A stretch of DNA of 64,000 bases from Dermatophagoides farinae (GCF_024713945.1 NC_134682.1:1984001-2048000), one strand, 5' to 3'. Shown: positions 48,131 to 61,075, numbered from the stretch's first letter. Numbers and translations are program-made. The notes: generated from the letters alone by a model not told the origin.

Positions 48131-51100
48131 AATCTTTGTTATAATTTTCAATCAATTCTTCAATACTGTCTTTGATGATAAATTTATGAACATAGGTTTG
48201 CCTGTATTGATAGATACATAAGATTAGACTGGTTACATCGATCTATTACAATTACAAAAGCTTACCTAGTTTGTCCAATTCGATTGACACGGCCAATTGC
48301 TTGTAGTTCATCCCGTTTGTTCAGTATTGGATTGACAAACATTACCCGAGATGCTTCGGTAAGATTAAGACCTTTGCATGCGAATCGAGTAGGCAACAAT
48401 AATACACGACATGAATCAGATTGTCGAAATTGATCAATTTTGGCAGCAAATTTATCATCACCAGAACCAGAAATCAGTATAGATTCAACATGATTCTTTT
48501 GTAGGGCTTTTTCCATCAATTGAAGCATTCTTAACCATGTAGAGAATATGAGTATCTTTTCATCATTCGATTCTTGATGAATCCGTTTCACGCAACGAAT
48601 AATGGCCACTATTTTCGATGACCAATTTCCTTCAACTATCCATTTAATGACATTTTAATTATTAATTCATTATTTAATTCAAGATTAATTGGTCAAACAC
48701 TTACCCATCACTGATGATTTATTGACTAATAAGTTTGAGTCGACAAAACATATCTTTGAATGATCAAATGGTGATCGGCAAACTGGACATCGGGATAAAA
48801 TTTCAGAATGTTTACTTATATTTCGCATACATTCAATACATAACAAGTGTCCACATGTCAACACAGAATATCGGATCAAATCAGACCAACATACTGAGCA
48901 TACTTTACTATCGATACTATCCTTATCTTTTAGCGTGTTTTTCAAATTGTTCAGATATTTCAGTCGTTGTTGATTACTACAAAGTTTCTCTTCGGCCATT
49001 TCTTTGGCTGATGAATCACGATGAAACAATGACAATGAATCGACACCATGTTCATAACGAGTTTGTGCTTGATTCAATTCATCTATTCGTAACACAAGTT
49101 CGGATGCTTCTCGCCAACATTTTCGATGTGCTTTATACTCTTTTTTACATTCATCAATGTACTGACTAAAATTGTCAATATCGGCCACTGTTACGCCATA
49201 GTCACGTGCTGATCCAACAGTTCGACTCTTGAACCAAATGCCAACTTTACGTATGGCCACTAGACATAGATTTTCGTTCCAATTATCTGCTTCATTTTCA
49301 TCTTCCCCTTCCGTATTGATCGATATGGATTGGTTGAATTGAAAGATGATTTTCTCGAAATTTTTTATCACACTTTCTGTTTTGCATAGATTACATCGTT
49401 CCTGTCTATCTGGTTTCGATTGTACGGGTGGTGGTCTAATGTGACAATCAATATATCGATCAGGATTACCGCTCAATGATTCATGGTCCAATCTTGTGAA
49501 TGCATCACGAATTTGTTGACGAACTTCTTCGAATGAATTCAGATATTCACACAATTGCCATCGAATGGATTCGATGGATCTTGGTCCAATCGGATCGATC
49601 AGCTGACGGCGATCAGATAGAATCTCTAATAATGATACTATCATTTCGTTTACGTTCATCACTTGACTTAGTTCTTGTAAAGCATAAACCAGCCACCAGC
49701 CTTTCAAAGTAAATTTCTGTTTAAGTTGATCACATTTGTTGATTAATTCACGTCGATATCGATCAGCTGTCAACAAGGAAAGTTGAGCTGAATTCAGATA
49801 GTTCTGATACAATTGTTTAGCTTTTAATCGAAGATACCGATCATCTGGTTCTAATGACAATTCGTCGCTTGATGGCAAACATGGTTTTGAATCCCCTGGA
49901 GCCAAAATAGCTTGCTAAGTGCATAAACAATCAGTTGCCTAATTTAAGATCTGATTCAACCGAAAAAACTTACCGATCCATTGAATGGGTCCATTGGCTG
50001 TTCGTTTGAATCGATTTGTGTGCAACCGACAAACTCAAGTATTTGAGATAGATTGTAGTAGATATGATATGTTTGTGTTTTATCCGTACGAATATCATCA
50101 CCAACATTGTTGATAGATGCAAGAGCTTCCTTGTACATATTGATAGCCGTCTTGAAATCGTTCTGCAAAAATGTTAAGATGTTCATCATGTTAAACAAAT
50201 TTTTTTTCGATCATCCATACCTGTAGTAGATAACATGCAGCCATTCCATTAATCGATGCTATTTTTTCTCGGTGGTTTTTCTCACAATCATATTTGGCAT
50301 CATCAATCATTTTAACCAGAACGTCCTGTATTGAACAATAATCACCAAGTTTCACTTTCAAACACATTTGTGGATGGCAACAGATTTGTCGTAGACGTAA
50401 TGCCAAATTAAATATGACAGATTGTACTGTACTGCCGAGATGTGATATTTTCATTTCACTAGATGTTTTGGCCAATTTGGCCATCATTGATTGCTGACAA
50501 TTCGAGGCCTCTTGCAGGTAAAAATCACGTTCAATCTGTGATAGATTACATGGCTCCATTACGATAATCGGTTTTGATATGCGAATCTCATCAAACACTG
50601 ATGCTTTCGAAGTACGCCAAAAACATCTTGCCATCACATTTATCAAAGTATCACGTTCATCTGTATGTAAATTCTTTACATTAGTCAACTTCATAAATCC
50701 AAAATGATCGGATCATACCATGACAGAAAGGATTGTAGAGGTCATTCTTCCAAACGACTTCCTCATTGTACGGTCGTTCACCGATGAAATTTATTAGGCC
50801 AAATAGATCTTCAATGTTACGTTGGATCGGTGTACCGGTCACTGTCCATCGATGTACGGAATGTAATGATTTGGCCATACGAAATGTTCGTGTTGTACGA
50901 CCTTCCACCAGCTGTGCTTCATCAAACACCAAACGCCACCAACGTATTGAACATAATGGCGATACCGGCGTATAATAACGACGGCTATTACGTAGATGGC
51001 TATAGTCATGAGGAGCGACAAAATCCAATTCCGATTTAAGAATCTCATAGGTAGTGATGACAATATCGTTATTGGCCAATTCAGGTGGAAATTTATAATC

Positions 51101-52597
51101 TATGTTACAAATAATTAAATGTGTGACGAACAATTATCAGTTATTTTAGAAATAATTACCTTTACATTTGACACCGTTATATTTTAATATCTTTACATCT
51201 GGTTTATTAATATGTATACTTAGTTCTTTGATCCATTGACTTAGAATCGATGTCGGACAGACTATTAATGTAGCGGGTGAATCGATCGGATCGATATGTG
51301 GCCAACAATGGCTACAAACATAACCGAATTGTTGCGATTGTTCGATAGGATAACAACTACATTCAAGATGTTGATAATTGCCACACATTAGACATTGGAT
51401 TAGATTGTCAATAAGATGATATTGTTGTCGAAGACATTGGTCACGTAATTGTTCCAAGTTGATGGCTTCCATTTGAACAGATGAGTTACAATTGAGTATA
51501 CCACAATGGCAACGAACTTCACCAGTTAATGGATTTTTCGATCGTTGAAAAAGATTCTGTTCGGTCAATAGAAAATTCATATTATCCGTGTTCGATGTTG
51601 GCTTCGGATTATTCAGTATCAATCCTATTACATCGACCGTTTTGCCCAGGCCCATTTCATCGGCCAATATACCACCTTTGGTTGGTGATTGTTTCAAATG
51701 ATTAAGATATTCGTGGTACACTTTTTCAGTGAGAAAATGACCCATTGTTGAATGAAAGTACAAATTCTCACCACTTTTGACATTGAATATTTTTTCAAAT
51801 CGAATGTCCAAATCAAAGTTGACATTTTCTTTCGACGTTTCACGCATCAACATCCATTTTAGGGCCATTTGTTGATGTCGCCATAGTTTGGGTCTTAAAT
51901 TTTTACTATCAATCACAAATGTTTCGAATTCATAACAAGGATCACTTTTTTGCCTATGAGCAATGGTCTGATAGAAATTTTCAATCTCTGTATTGTTACC
52001 AAATTCATGGCGCGAATTTGACTCGAATAACTGATTGCCACGTGTGAATGCCATCAATGCAATTGTCAAGTCATTCTTGCTTGTTGCCATTGCAACCTCC
52101 AACGTGGCCATTTCGGTGAATACAATTTTCAATGATAGGTACCAATTAATCACAAAACTCGTATTTGAATGGCGGATTGCTTTTACCCGGCAAAATTGAC
52201 GACTTTTAGCCATGTGATGGGTGAAATATCGATGGAAATCATCTGGAACATTCAACTCTTGGCTATTGATCAATCGATGAAGGATTTGTTTCGAACCATT
52301 TGATTCAAGTAGATAACATTGTTTATTAGCAGTTAATATAAGATGGTTATACTTGTTATCATGATCATAATCGGATGATTCTTCCCAACTATCTTGTACA
52401 TCGAAGCACATCGATGCAAATGCAAACATGTTGTCGTTTGAATCTTCAGATTCTTCATTCTCGAATAATTCAATTTCAAAATAACCATATTTCAATGGAT
52501 CCTCAAGATCAAAATCCAATTCTTCGACACTATTGCAAAATAAATTTAAAAATTTAGATATAAATTTGGCTGATAATCTACGTCGTTTAGTTGGCAT
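48042..52597 (-). CDS. SHPRH: SHPRH helicase/E3 ubiquitin ligase
   Basis: SNF2-family ATPase with PHD and RING fingers that polyubiquitinates PCNA, a Rad5-type activity in damage tolerance. Seven exons (51160-52597, 50719-51099, 50221-50660, 49974-50162, 48705-49914, 48266-48635, 48042-48201) give 1395 residues; human has 1683. Motifs: Walker A GGILADEMGLGKTVDVIGLI near residue 320; a PHD-like Cys/His cluster (CHCGILNC...CSHCW); the DEAQ box VFDEAQLVEG; WTVTGTPIQRNIEDLFGLINF; LRLRQICCHPQ; the RING CSVCWSDLI...CGHLLCIECM...CPVCRSPF; helicase C-terminal KILIFSTW, DELQAIGRVNRIGQTR. The tail FTDLTVREFCALFN matches human LTVADLADLF. An apparent frame change between exons 2 and 3 is an ordinary 58-nt intron. 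The linker histone-like H15 domain is not visible and the N terminus is short. Confidence 0.94.
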
Positions 52598-52732
52598 TTC
52601 AATGAATTTTGGTATTGTTGAAATTCGAATGTTTCGAATTCAGCATGGATTCTTTCCTATACTATATTGAAGACCCCAATTGTTTTTTAAATATTTGTTT
52701 TCTCGATCCAGCTGGATATAATTATTTTTGAA
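52598..52732. promoter_or_regulatory. Short divergent promoter region, SHPRH and micropeptide
   Basis: Only 135 bases separate the SHPRH ATG from the ATG of the plus-strand micropeptide. The region includes near-palindromic TTCGAATGTTTCGAATTC. A shared promoter is likely if the micropeptide is real. Confidence 0.4.
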
Positions 52733-52885
52733 ATGAACAAAACGACCGTGGCATTCTTTTTCGCATTCGGAATTATAAGCGGTTATTATATTTGGAAACC
52801 GACAATTCAAAAGCATCGACATGACACGATTACAACCACCAAACATGAACAACAAACCAAGGATATATCATCGAATAAATCATAG
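52733..52885 (+). CDS. Putative PIGBOS1-like single-TM micropeptide
   Basis: A 50-codon frame. The N terminus reads MNKTTVAFFFAFGIISGYYI and continues WKP, IQKHRHDT, then a polar, charged tail ending SSNKS. Layout is the same as PIGBOS1, a 54-residue mitochondrial outer-membrane peptide (TVLGIAGGVYIFQP followed by a charged tail): a short N-terminal helix with GxxxGYYI/GGVYI, then a Pro-containing turn. Support is this pattern, position head-to-head with SHPRH, and much less repetitive base composition than the flanks. Too short for homology by eye to be conclusive; it may be another small mitochondrial membrane protein. It ends about 90 bases from the prickle gene stop on the other strand. 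Confidence 0.5.
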   Translation: MNKTTVAFFFAFGIISGYYIWKPTIQKHRHDTITTTKHEQQTKDISSNKS

Positions 52886-52973
52886 TTTAATCAAAGAGTA
52901 TTTATTGTATTGATGATAATCAGATCAAAAATTGTCAAAATCAAAGAACAAATAATAATAATAGATCCCCTTT

Positions 52974-55900
52974 CTAAGATATAACACACGCATCATTATT
53001 GTTACCATTAAACTGATTTGTAGATGGCTGTTTTTTATCATTATCATTATTAATATGGCCCATGGTAAGAAATTGTTGAAAATCTAAATCAAATCGATCA
53101 TCGCCATCGTCATCACTTGAAGAGGTTGTGGATGATGTTGATAATGAACATGTTGAACATGATGAACATGAATCATACGGGTCATCATCACAATTATTCT
53201 TTGATAATGATGATGATCGATAACTGTGAATATGACGTTTTGTTTTTTTCATTCGGATTCCTTGATTACTTTGTTTATCCTCAATATTCGGATCAAATGA
53301 TACCGATTTGTTTGACTTGACGGCCGTCAGATTAGCCGTTTTCGTTGGTCGGGGTTGGTCTTGTGCTTGTCTCTCATTTTTCGTTGTCGATGGTGATTGT
53401 AAAGAAATACTATTGTCGGTTTCCTGAGAACTCTTGGAATTCGAATCTAGTGATACATTTTCTGGAATTGAATCGATCCGTGTATATAGTTTCCGTGTTA
53501 TATTGATCAATGATGAACAATTGGATGAATTGTCACTATTGACGAGTAGATTACAATATTCTGGTGGTGGTGATGTTTGCCAATTGGATTGATCATTGCT
53601 CATCGATGATCGAATATTAGTTGAATTCGATGGCCAAGGTGGAATGAAATGGCCAGATGATTTTAACATTTGTTGGTTAATATTATCAAAATGACCGTTG
53701 GTTAATCGTTGTAAATTTTCGTTTTGATCTTCACTAATTTCGGTTGTCGTCGTTGTTTGTGATGATACATCATTCACACTAGAATGTTCGACAACATCAA
53801 CAAATTCCTGTTCTTTAGACCAATCATATTTCGATGTGAAACATTGATTATTCTTTTTGATGAATTCAACATAATCGACCATTTGACTACGACGAAATTG
53901 CATTAATGATGATGATGATGTTGAAGATGGCCCAGGTGATTGGTTTTCAATGTGATTATCAGAAATTGGTGGAGGTGTAGTTTGATGTTGTTGCTGTTGC
54001 TGTTGTCGTTGTTTAAGACGTTTTTTACGGTGTGCTTGCATCGCTTGTGAACATGAAATGGAACAATAGATACGACCATCCATAGCAGGTAAAAATGGCT
54101 GTCCAAGTAGATTTTTCATACACAATGAACAGCGAAAACATCGATGATCAGCATGCCATGATCGACCATCGTGTACGATGGCACCGGTTTCACAACCAAT
54201 TAATTCACCACATTCTTCACAAAGATCACCGAATAGTATATCGAAACAGGTGAGACAATATGGTTTTTTCGGTTCACCTGTTGATGAGGATGATGATTTT
54301 CGGCGGTCAATATTTGAATGCGCCATAATATATTGTTGTCCGCCCAATGATCGTTGACATTCAGTACAGCAAAAGTGACCAATATGCCAGGCTTTACCTT
54401 CCGCTTCCGTACATTCATCATCGAATATAAGTCGTTGACATTGTGGACAACGTGGTTTAAATAGTTCAACAAAATGACGGCCACAATAAAGTTTATATGA
54501 TGAGGAGGATCCATGATTATCGTTTTCCGGATGAACAAATCCTTTTAAATCGACCAAAACTTGATTACATTCACAGCAGGTAAAACAATCAATATGATAA
54601 TATCGATATAATCGATGTGATCGTCGTTGATTTGACGATGAAGATTCGTTACTTGGTATGATTGCCTTGACACAATGTATTTGGCTGTCAATTTCGGTTT
54701 TACACTAATAAATTGAAAAGGATGTTAAATTTGATGAACCATTTTATCATTATAACATTATACCTTATAACATGGTTGTGATTGTTGCTGTTGTTGAAGT
54801 TGACATAGTTCAGTTCTTATCGATGCTTTACGACGTTTATGTCGTAAGAATTTAAATTCAGCTGAATATTGTTGTTGTTGTTGTTTTTGATGATGATGAT
54901 TTGATTGATTATTAAATAATTGTTCATCATCATGATCAGGCATTTGATATTGGAGTTGTTTTTCACGCCAAGCTGATCCTGTGAAAGAAAATTGTATGAA
55001 TAAAAATGTTCGTTTGACAAATCGTGGTTCATATAAATAATTCAATGATAATACCTTTATATTGAGCCATAAATTGGCTAATTCGTTGATGATTATGATT
55101 ATTATTATTGATGAGTATCGTTGCAGTCGATTCCTGCAAGCTTTTCATACGATTCTTCCAGGAAGCAACAAATGGCTGTGCAATTCGATTTGCGGCAATC
55201 AAATGATTCATATAGAATGGATTCGATTGTTGTTGTTGTTGTTGTCGTTGTACATTGTTGTTATATGGTAATGAATGTACGACTATTTCTTTACCATTTA
55301 CAGATACATCGACAACAGATGTTGGATTTCGTCGATTTCTTGGTAATGTAAACAATGCTGTTGCTGCTGCTGTTGTTGTTGTTTTTTCCATATTCAAATT
55401 ATTTGTATCAACAACAACCAATGGCAATGTGGTCATTGACTTGCTTGATTTTTTGTTTGTCAATTGATCATTCATCATCATCATCATCTTATTGTTATTA
55501 ATGATTAAATGATTATTATGATGATGATCATCAACCAGATGATGTATTCGATTTGAATTTTTCATCTGTGATTTGGATTCATTTGTTTGGTAATGTATGA
55601 TTTTGCCATTAGGATGATGATGATCTCGAGCCATCGAAGACTGTGGTGGCGGTGTCACAACACTATGATGATCATTCACATTGTCATCATTATTTTTGAC
55701 TGTTGTTGGTGTGGATGATTCGAATATGTTCTTGTTGTTGTTATTCGTTCCATTTGAATGAATTTGTTCAGCGCTATGAATTTTTTTTTTTTTTGCAGAA
55801 AAAGAGTGTTAGTGAGTGAGAGTGATAGTATATAGGCATTAAGTCATTAACTAAAGAACGGATGTCGTTATTTTAAGGGGATAGACTCACACACACACTT

Positions 55901-56262
55901 ATACACACTGATATCACCTGGCCACACTATCTTAAATAGGCATCTGGTTTTCATTTGGACTACCAGTGTTTATTATTATAAGCTTACCATTTTTTATTAA
56001 TATTCTGCATCTGTGATGTTGTCGATTGTCGTAGTAGTCGTCGATTTGGTAATGTAAAATATTTACGATTTTGTTTTAATGAATTTATAATTGAACCATG
56101 TTGATGTTGATGTTGTTGTTGTTGATCATAGAACCAACATACTTTCCACCAATGATTCGAATTTGTATGATGATTAAGAGCAATAATTTTATTCTTTGTA
56201 TCAGATTTATTGCCATCATTATTGATATCGTTACGATTATTGTTTTGATTTGTCATATTCAT
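52974..56262 (-). CDS. Prickle-like PET/LIM protein with CaaX box
   Basis: Planar-polarity-type protein that works at the membrane with Van Gogh and Dishevelled. Four exons, 55988-56262, 55055-55773, 54764-54978 and 52974-54704, give 979 residues with consistent phases. The N-terminal third is Asn/Gln/His-rich. A weak PET region (WREKQLQYQMPDHDDE) precedes three LIM domains. LIM1 starts PCYKCKTEID and ends YCGRHFVELFKPRC. LIM2 has CPQCQRLIFDDECTEAEGKA and FCCTECQRSLGGQQYI. LIM3 has CEECGELIGCETG and CSLCMKNLLGQPFLP. The IFDDECTEAEG and LGGQ.YIM blocks are prickle signatures. The C terminus is CVIS, a CaaX prenylation motif, as in prickle. LIM1 and LIM2 each carry extra Ser-rich loops. PET is unusually degenerate, so prickle versus espinas or another LIM9 member is not settled. 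Upstream 5' exons are possible. Confidence 0.88.
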
Positions 56263-57845
56263 TCATTTAGAGGGTGGGTTATATAATTAATTAACTATGG
56301 AAGAGACAAAAAAAAACACAAATGTAGTTCAGAATGACAAACATAATAAGAATAAATAATAAGGGCTACTACCTATACTACCACCACCATCATTATCAAT
56401 TGTTTTTTTTTATTTTCAATGATTTCTTGACTTTTGACTCGTTGTCGTTATTTTCTCTTGTTTCATTGAACGTTGTAATTATCTATAGAAATACCACTCT
56501 CACATGAACTCTCACAAAAAAAAAATGTTTTGCGTGTATACATCCACAAGTAAAGTTAATTCATTCGATCGAAAGAATGAATGAATGAATGAAGAGGCCA
56601 CTGCTCTATACATTCAATGGCCATACAGGAGCAACAAGTGTGTGTGTGTGTGGCCAGTCGACATAAGACGACGATGAATAGGGCAATAATCGTAGCAGCA
56701 TCCAGCATCCAATGCATGATAATCTTGTATGATGATGTTGGTCAATATAATCCATAGATTTGAAAATCGAATAAATTTCGATTGATCAATCAATCAATCA
56801 ATCAATCTCAATCGATAGATTATCTTTCGTTTCGTCTTGTTTCGTTTTACTGTTAGTGGCAAGATCATCTGATCAGGTTATTATTATTATATTTTGATTT
56901 AAATTATAACCAGTTTTTCTCTGTTTCACGTCGTCGTTTCGCTACAATCAAATCAAATCGACAAACAGTAACATCAAAACGATGATGATGATGATCTAAA
57001 TATAGAATATAATGTATTATTATTATTATTCATCATCAAATTATTTTGCATGCAATGGTGGACCCATATTTAAACGAGATACAAAAAAAAATTTCATTGT
57101 ATTATAAGATAACCATTGTTAACTATCACTGTATGATGTCTAATAGATAATTTGAATGATGAATCGAATAGAATTGATTAAAACAGTCGAATAATTGTTA
57201 CTCCAGCATCCTGTGTCCAACACACACACACAGACATTTATTTTTCACACAACTAATATTTCATTCGCATTTTTTTTTTGTCGTTGTTGTCAATCGATCA
57301 ATCAATCATTCTGTTTTGCAATTAATTAAAATGATGGATTCATTATGTATTGAGAAATAAAAATAAAAATAAAAAAATAAATTTTCATCATAGTTGATAA
57401 ATCAATCAATTTTTTTTTCTTCTGTCCGGCCAATTTTCGCGGAAATTAGAAAAAAAAATCAATTTTATTGTTCATAAATGACATGTCGTTGGATATTTTT
57501 TTTTCTGTTTGTGATCTCAGCTGTGTGTGTGTGTGTGTGTTTTGGGGAGTTCATGGTGCTATTTTTTGTGGATGTATTGATGATAATGAGAAAAATGCGT
57601 TTTTACAAACTTTTCACAAATAATTTTATTCTCAAAATCAATCAATTTTTAAATTTAATCTGTGATTATTTTTTATTTTATAATTTTAAAATTTTTTTTT
57701 CTTCACTGTTAAATTCTTTGGCTGCTAATAATTTTTGTTTGGTTGTTTGAAAAAAAAAAGTTTGTAATTTTTTTTTTAATTTTTTGATTTTGATTCTGAA
57801 AAAAAATATATTTCCAAACGACTCACAATTAATTGATTGATCAGT
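56263..57845. other. Intergenic, divergent promoters, repeat-rich
   Basis: About 1.6 kb between the prickle-like and PTPMT1 start codons. It has (GAAT)n near 56575-56592, (AATC)n near 56786-56806, (ATG)n and (GT)n runs. No gene seen. Confidence 0.55.
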
Positions 57846-58534
57846 ATGACAGAGAAATTAATATTCTATGGATCATTGGCATACAATGTTGTTATGAATA
57901 AATTCAATATCCGTAAATGGTATGATCGTATTGATCAACATGTATTATTAGGTGCATTACCATTACGTGGACAATTTCCTAAAATGGTTTGTAGTGTTTT
58001 TTTTTTTTCTCGTTCGCAATTCTAATTTTTCATCTCTATCTCTATTTTTTTTTTTTTTTTTTGTAGCTAGTACGACAAGAAAATGTACGAGCCGTTATAT
58101 CGTTGAATCAGGATTTTGAATTAAATTATGTATCATTATCAAATGAAGAATGGCATAATTTAGGTGTTGAATTTTTACAATTACCCACCAAAGATTTTGT
58201 TGAAGTACCAAGTTTAGATAATCTTCATAAAGGTGTACATATGATGATGCGTATCGTTGATCAGGCTAGTCGTCAACAACAACAACAGCAGCAGCCAATA
58301 TCAAATAATGATCCAACAACAACGACATTGTCACCTAAACCAAGTATCTATGTACATTGTAAAGCTGGCCGTACACGTAGTGCAACATTGGTCGCTTGTT
58401 ATCTAATAATGGCATATAATCTATCGCCAGAAAGTGCCGTGAATTTTATTCGTGATAAACGACCACATATTTATCTTTCAACAAAACATTTAGAAATGAT
58501 ACAATTATTTCAACGTTCATTGAATCGTAATTAA
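57846..58534 (+). CDS. PTPMT1: Mitochondrial phosphatidylglycerophosphatase PTPMT1
   Basis: Dual-specificity-type phosphatase that dephosphorylates phosphatidylglycerophosphate in the cardiolipin pathway at the inner mitochondrial membrane. Exons 57846-57986 and 58067-58534 give 202 residues; human has 201. WYDRIDQHVLLGALPLRGQFP, ENVRAVISLNQDFE, EWHNLGVEFLQLPTKDF and PSLDNLHKGV match PTPMT1. The active site is VHCKAGRTRSATLVACYL (C-x5-R), with the catalytic Cys and Arg present. A Gln7 run plus SNNDPTTTTLSPK is inserted just before the active-site strand where vertebrates have a short loop. The donor of the only intron is GTTTGT. The start is the ATG at 57846; the frame opens nine bases earlier with TTG. 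Confidence 0.95.
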
Positions 58535-58780
58535 TATACAATATAGACTTTTTTAATTCATTATTATATTATATTCTACACTGATTTATAATAATTCATT
58601 ATATAATGATCAATTGTGTAAATATTATATTGCTATACTCGACCACACGATTATTTGATTATTGTAATTTTTTTTCTATTATTATTATTGATTAATAATA
58701 ACAATAACAATCATTCTCTTTTGCATAAAATTAATATACTTGAAAATTCTTGTTCTTTTTATTCGTGACAAACAAAAAAA

Positions 58781-59074
58781 ATGAACACGATAGATGAAAT
58801 CACTAAAAACGGAACGGATGTAAAACGAATTCATGAACCAATTCTTTTGATCATGACAATCATAATGTTTATCATATTTTTAACATTATTATTCATCTGT
58901 ATCCATCAAATTGATCGTAAACGTGAAACAAATTATCGTCGTTTTATTGAACAATCGAATCGTTTCTATAAGATGAATGAATCGATTGTATCGAAAAATT
59001 GTCATGAATATCCACCAATATTACGGAAACAACAATTAAATCAGCTACGTACGAATAATTGTCTTTTTCAATAA
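58781..59074 (+). CDS. Small single-TM protein, not recognised
   Basis: A 97-residue frame with an ATG in a good context after a poly-A stretch. Residues 1-20 are polar. A strong hydrophobic helix follows (LLIMTIIMFIIFLTLLFICI), then a basic, polar tail with Tyr, Arg and Asn and two Cys. Non-repetitive composition and position 250 bases past PTPMT1 on the same strand suggest a real gene, or possibly a second product from its 3' end. I know no matching family. It might be a small ER or mitochondrial membrane protein. Confidence 0.5.
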   Translation: MNTIDEITKNGTDVKRIHEPILLIMTIIMFIIFLTLLFICIHQIDRKRETNYRRFIEQSNRFYKMNESIVSKNCHEYPPILRKQQLNQLRTNNCLFQ

Positions 59075-59271
59075 TTAAAAAAAAATTTTTCATTTTATTT
59101 AATAATTTTTTTTTTCGTTTTCAATCAAAAAGAGAATTGATCTCAGTTTTTTCCCCCACGTATTTTAATGATAAGCAAAATGCCATTTGAATATTTTTTT
59201 CTGTTTTGTTTTGTTTCAAGTGTAAAATATTTGTATTTTAAATTTTTTCTTTTTTTGCTCAAAATTTATTA

Positions 59272-61075
59272 TTATTCATCTTTTATTGATTCTTCAGTCG
59301 GTGCAGCAGCCTGTTGATCGGCACGTTTTTCATTTTCCAATGTTTCACGTTTTTTCGAACCGGATACAATATCATCGATTCGTAACAATAAAATTGCCGT
59401 CTATAAAAATTTATGAAAAATAAAATTTGACATGACAATGACAAAAGAAAATTTTTTTTTTGTTCTACACTTACCTCAATAGCCGTTTTATAAGCTTGTG
59501 CTTTAACAACCAATGGTTCCCAAACACCTAATTGTGTCATATCGGCCAGTACACCTTTTTCGCCATCAATACCCCAGGTTTTATTATCTCCACTTGCATG
59601 TTTAGCACGTAATTGTGTTAACGTACGAATTGTATCACCACCACAATTTTGAATCAATGTTCGTGGTATTACTTCCAATGCTTTAGCCACAACACGATAT
59701 GGCCATTGATGAACGCTTTTGATTGATTTAGCTTTTTCATTAAGTAATTTTCCAACGGCCATTTCAACGGCACCACCGCCTGGCAAAATGTATGAATCCA
59801 ATAGAATATTTCTTGCAACATACATAGCATCTTGAAGATTACGTTCAATTTCATTGAGCATATCTTTACTTGCACCACGTAACAAAATGGTACATGCTTT
59901 TGGATCTTTACATTTGATCAAATAGGAAAAATATTCATCACCAATTTTTCGTACTTCAAATAGGCCACAACCGGTACCAATATCTTCTTCACGAATTTCT
60001 TCCGTTCGAAATACGACCGTAGCTCCTGTTGCTCGTGCAATTCGATTGTTATCCTGTTTTTTTACACGACGTAATACAGTAATATTTGCTTTGGTCATGT
60101 AATGAATTGCCAAATCGGATACACCTTTTTCTGTGATTACTAAATCCGGTTTAAAACGGATAATATCATCACAAATCTTTTTAATATATTCTTCTTCGAT
60201 TTGTAATAAACGGGCAAAATCCTCTTCTTTGGTAATCTCAATCTCTGTTTGACTTTCACCTTTTTTATATTCAAGACCACAATCCAACAATAGAATTCGA
60301 GGATTTTCAATCTCTCGTCGCATGTTCGGATGAAGTACATCTTTATTCAAAAGTATACCATCTAGAACACAACTTTCTTCGATAGAAGCGCCAGGTATTT
60401 TTTCGATTCGTGCATATTTCTTCACATCAATTTCTTTACGACCATTCTTTTCAACGAATACGGTTCGTACGGCATCCAATGCAAGTTTGCAAGCAAAATC
60501 ACCAAGTTTACCAAGAATTTTCGTACCAATACAACTTTGAATCAATTCCAATACTTTGGCATCATTTTTCACATCAATTGCAATGGCAATTTTTTCCTTT
60601 AAAATAACGAGAATATCATCCAATGCTTGACGATATGCCGAAACAATAACAGTTGGATGTATGTTCTGCTCAAGGAATGGTTGAGCCAAAGCTAAAAATT
60701 CACCGGCCAATACGATGACCGAAGTGGTACCATCACCAACTTCTTCATCTTGTGTACGACTAATTTCGATCATTGTTTTGGCCGCCGGATGTTTGACAGT
60801 AATCTCACGAAGTATAGCATTACCATCATTGGTCATAACAATAGAACCCATTGGATTCATCAACATTTTTAACATGGCACGTGGACCCAAACTAGTACGA
60901 ATAACATCGGCAATAGCTTTGGCTGCTTTAACATTTTCCAGCTGTACTTTACGGCCACTTTCACGTTGTACGGTATCCTCTACAGAAAAAAAAATCAAGT
61001 AACAATATGAATTTTGAATTCAATTCGGAAAAAATTCAATGACTTACTCAATACAAGAATCTGTGGTGCATACAT
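59272..61075 (-). CDS. CCT3: T-complex protein 1 subunit gamma
   Basis: Subunit of the cytosolic chaperonin TRiC/CCT that folds actin and tubulin by ATP-driven cycling. Exons 61048-61075, 59475-60979 and 59272-59400 give 553 residues; human has 545. The tiny first exon encodes MYAPQILVL. ATP-site motifs are TSLGPRAMLKMLMNPMG, TNDGNAILREI, DEEVGDGTTSVIVLAGEFL and PGGGAVEMAVGKLL. GRKEIDVKKYARIEKIPG and EYKKGESQTEIEITKEEDF are gamma-specific and nearly identical to human. The end, LLLRIDDIVSGSKK, is typical; the tail is charged. The splice between exons 1 and 2 allows two adjacent AG acceptors; only the upstream one keeps frame. Confidence 0.96.

Noticed and set aside
50660-50720. Apparent frameshift in SHPRH between CHG and the next ATP-motor segment
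   Set aside because: A canonical 58-nt intron (GTATGA donor, TTGACTAAT branch-like site, ATACAG acceptor) restores phase and aligns the protein to human SHPRH with no loss.
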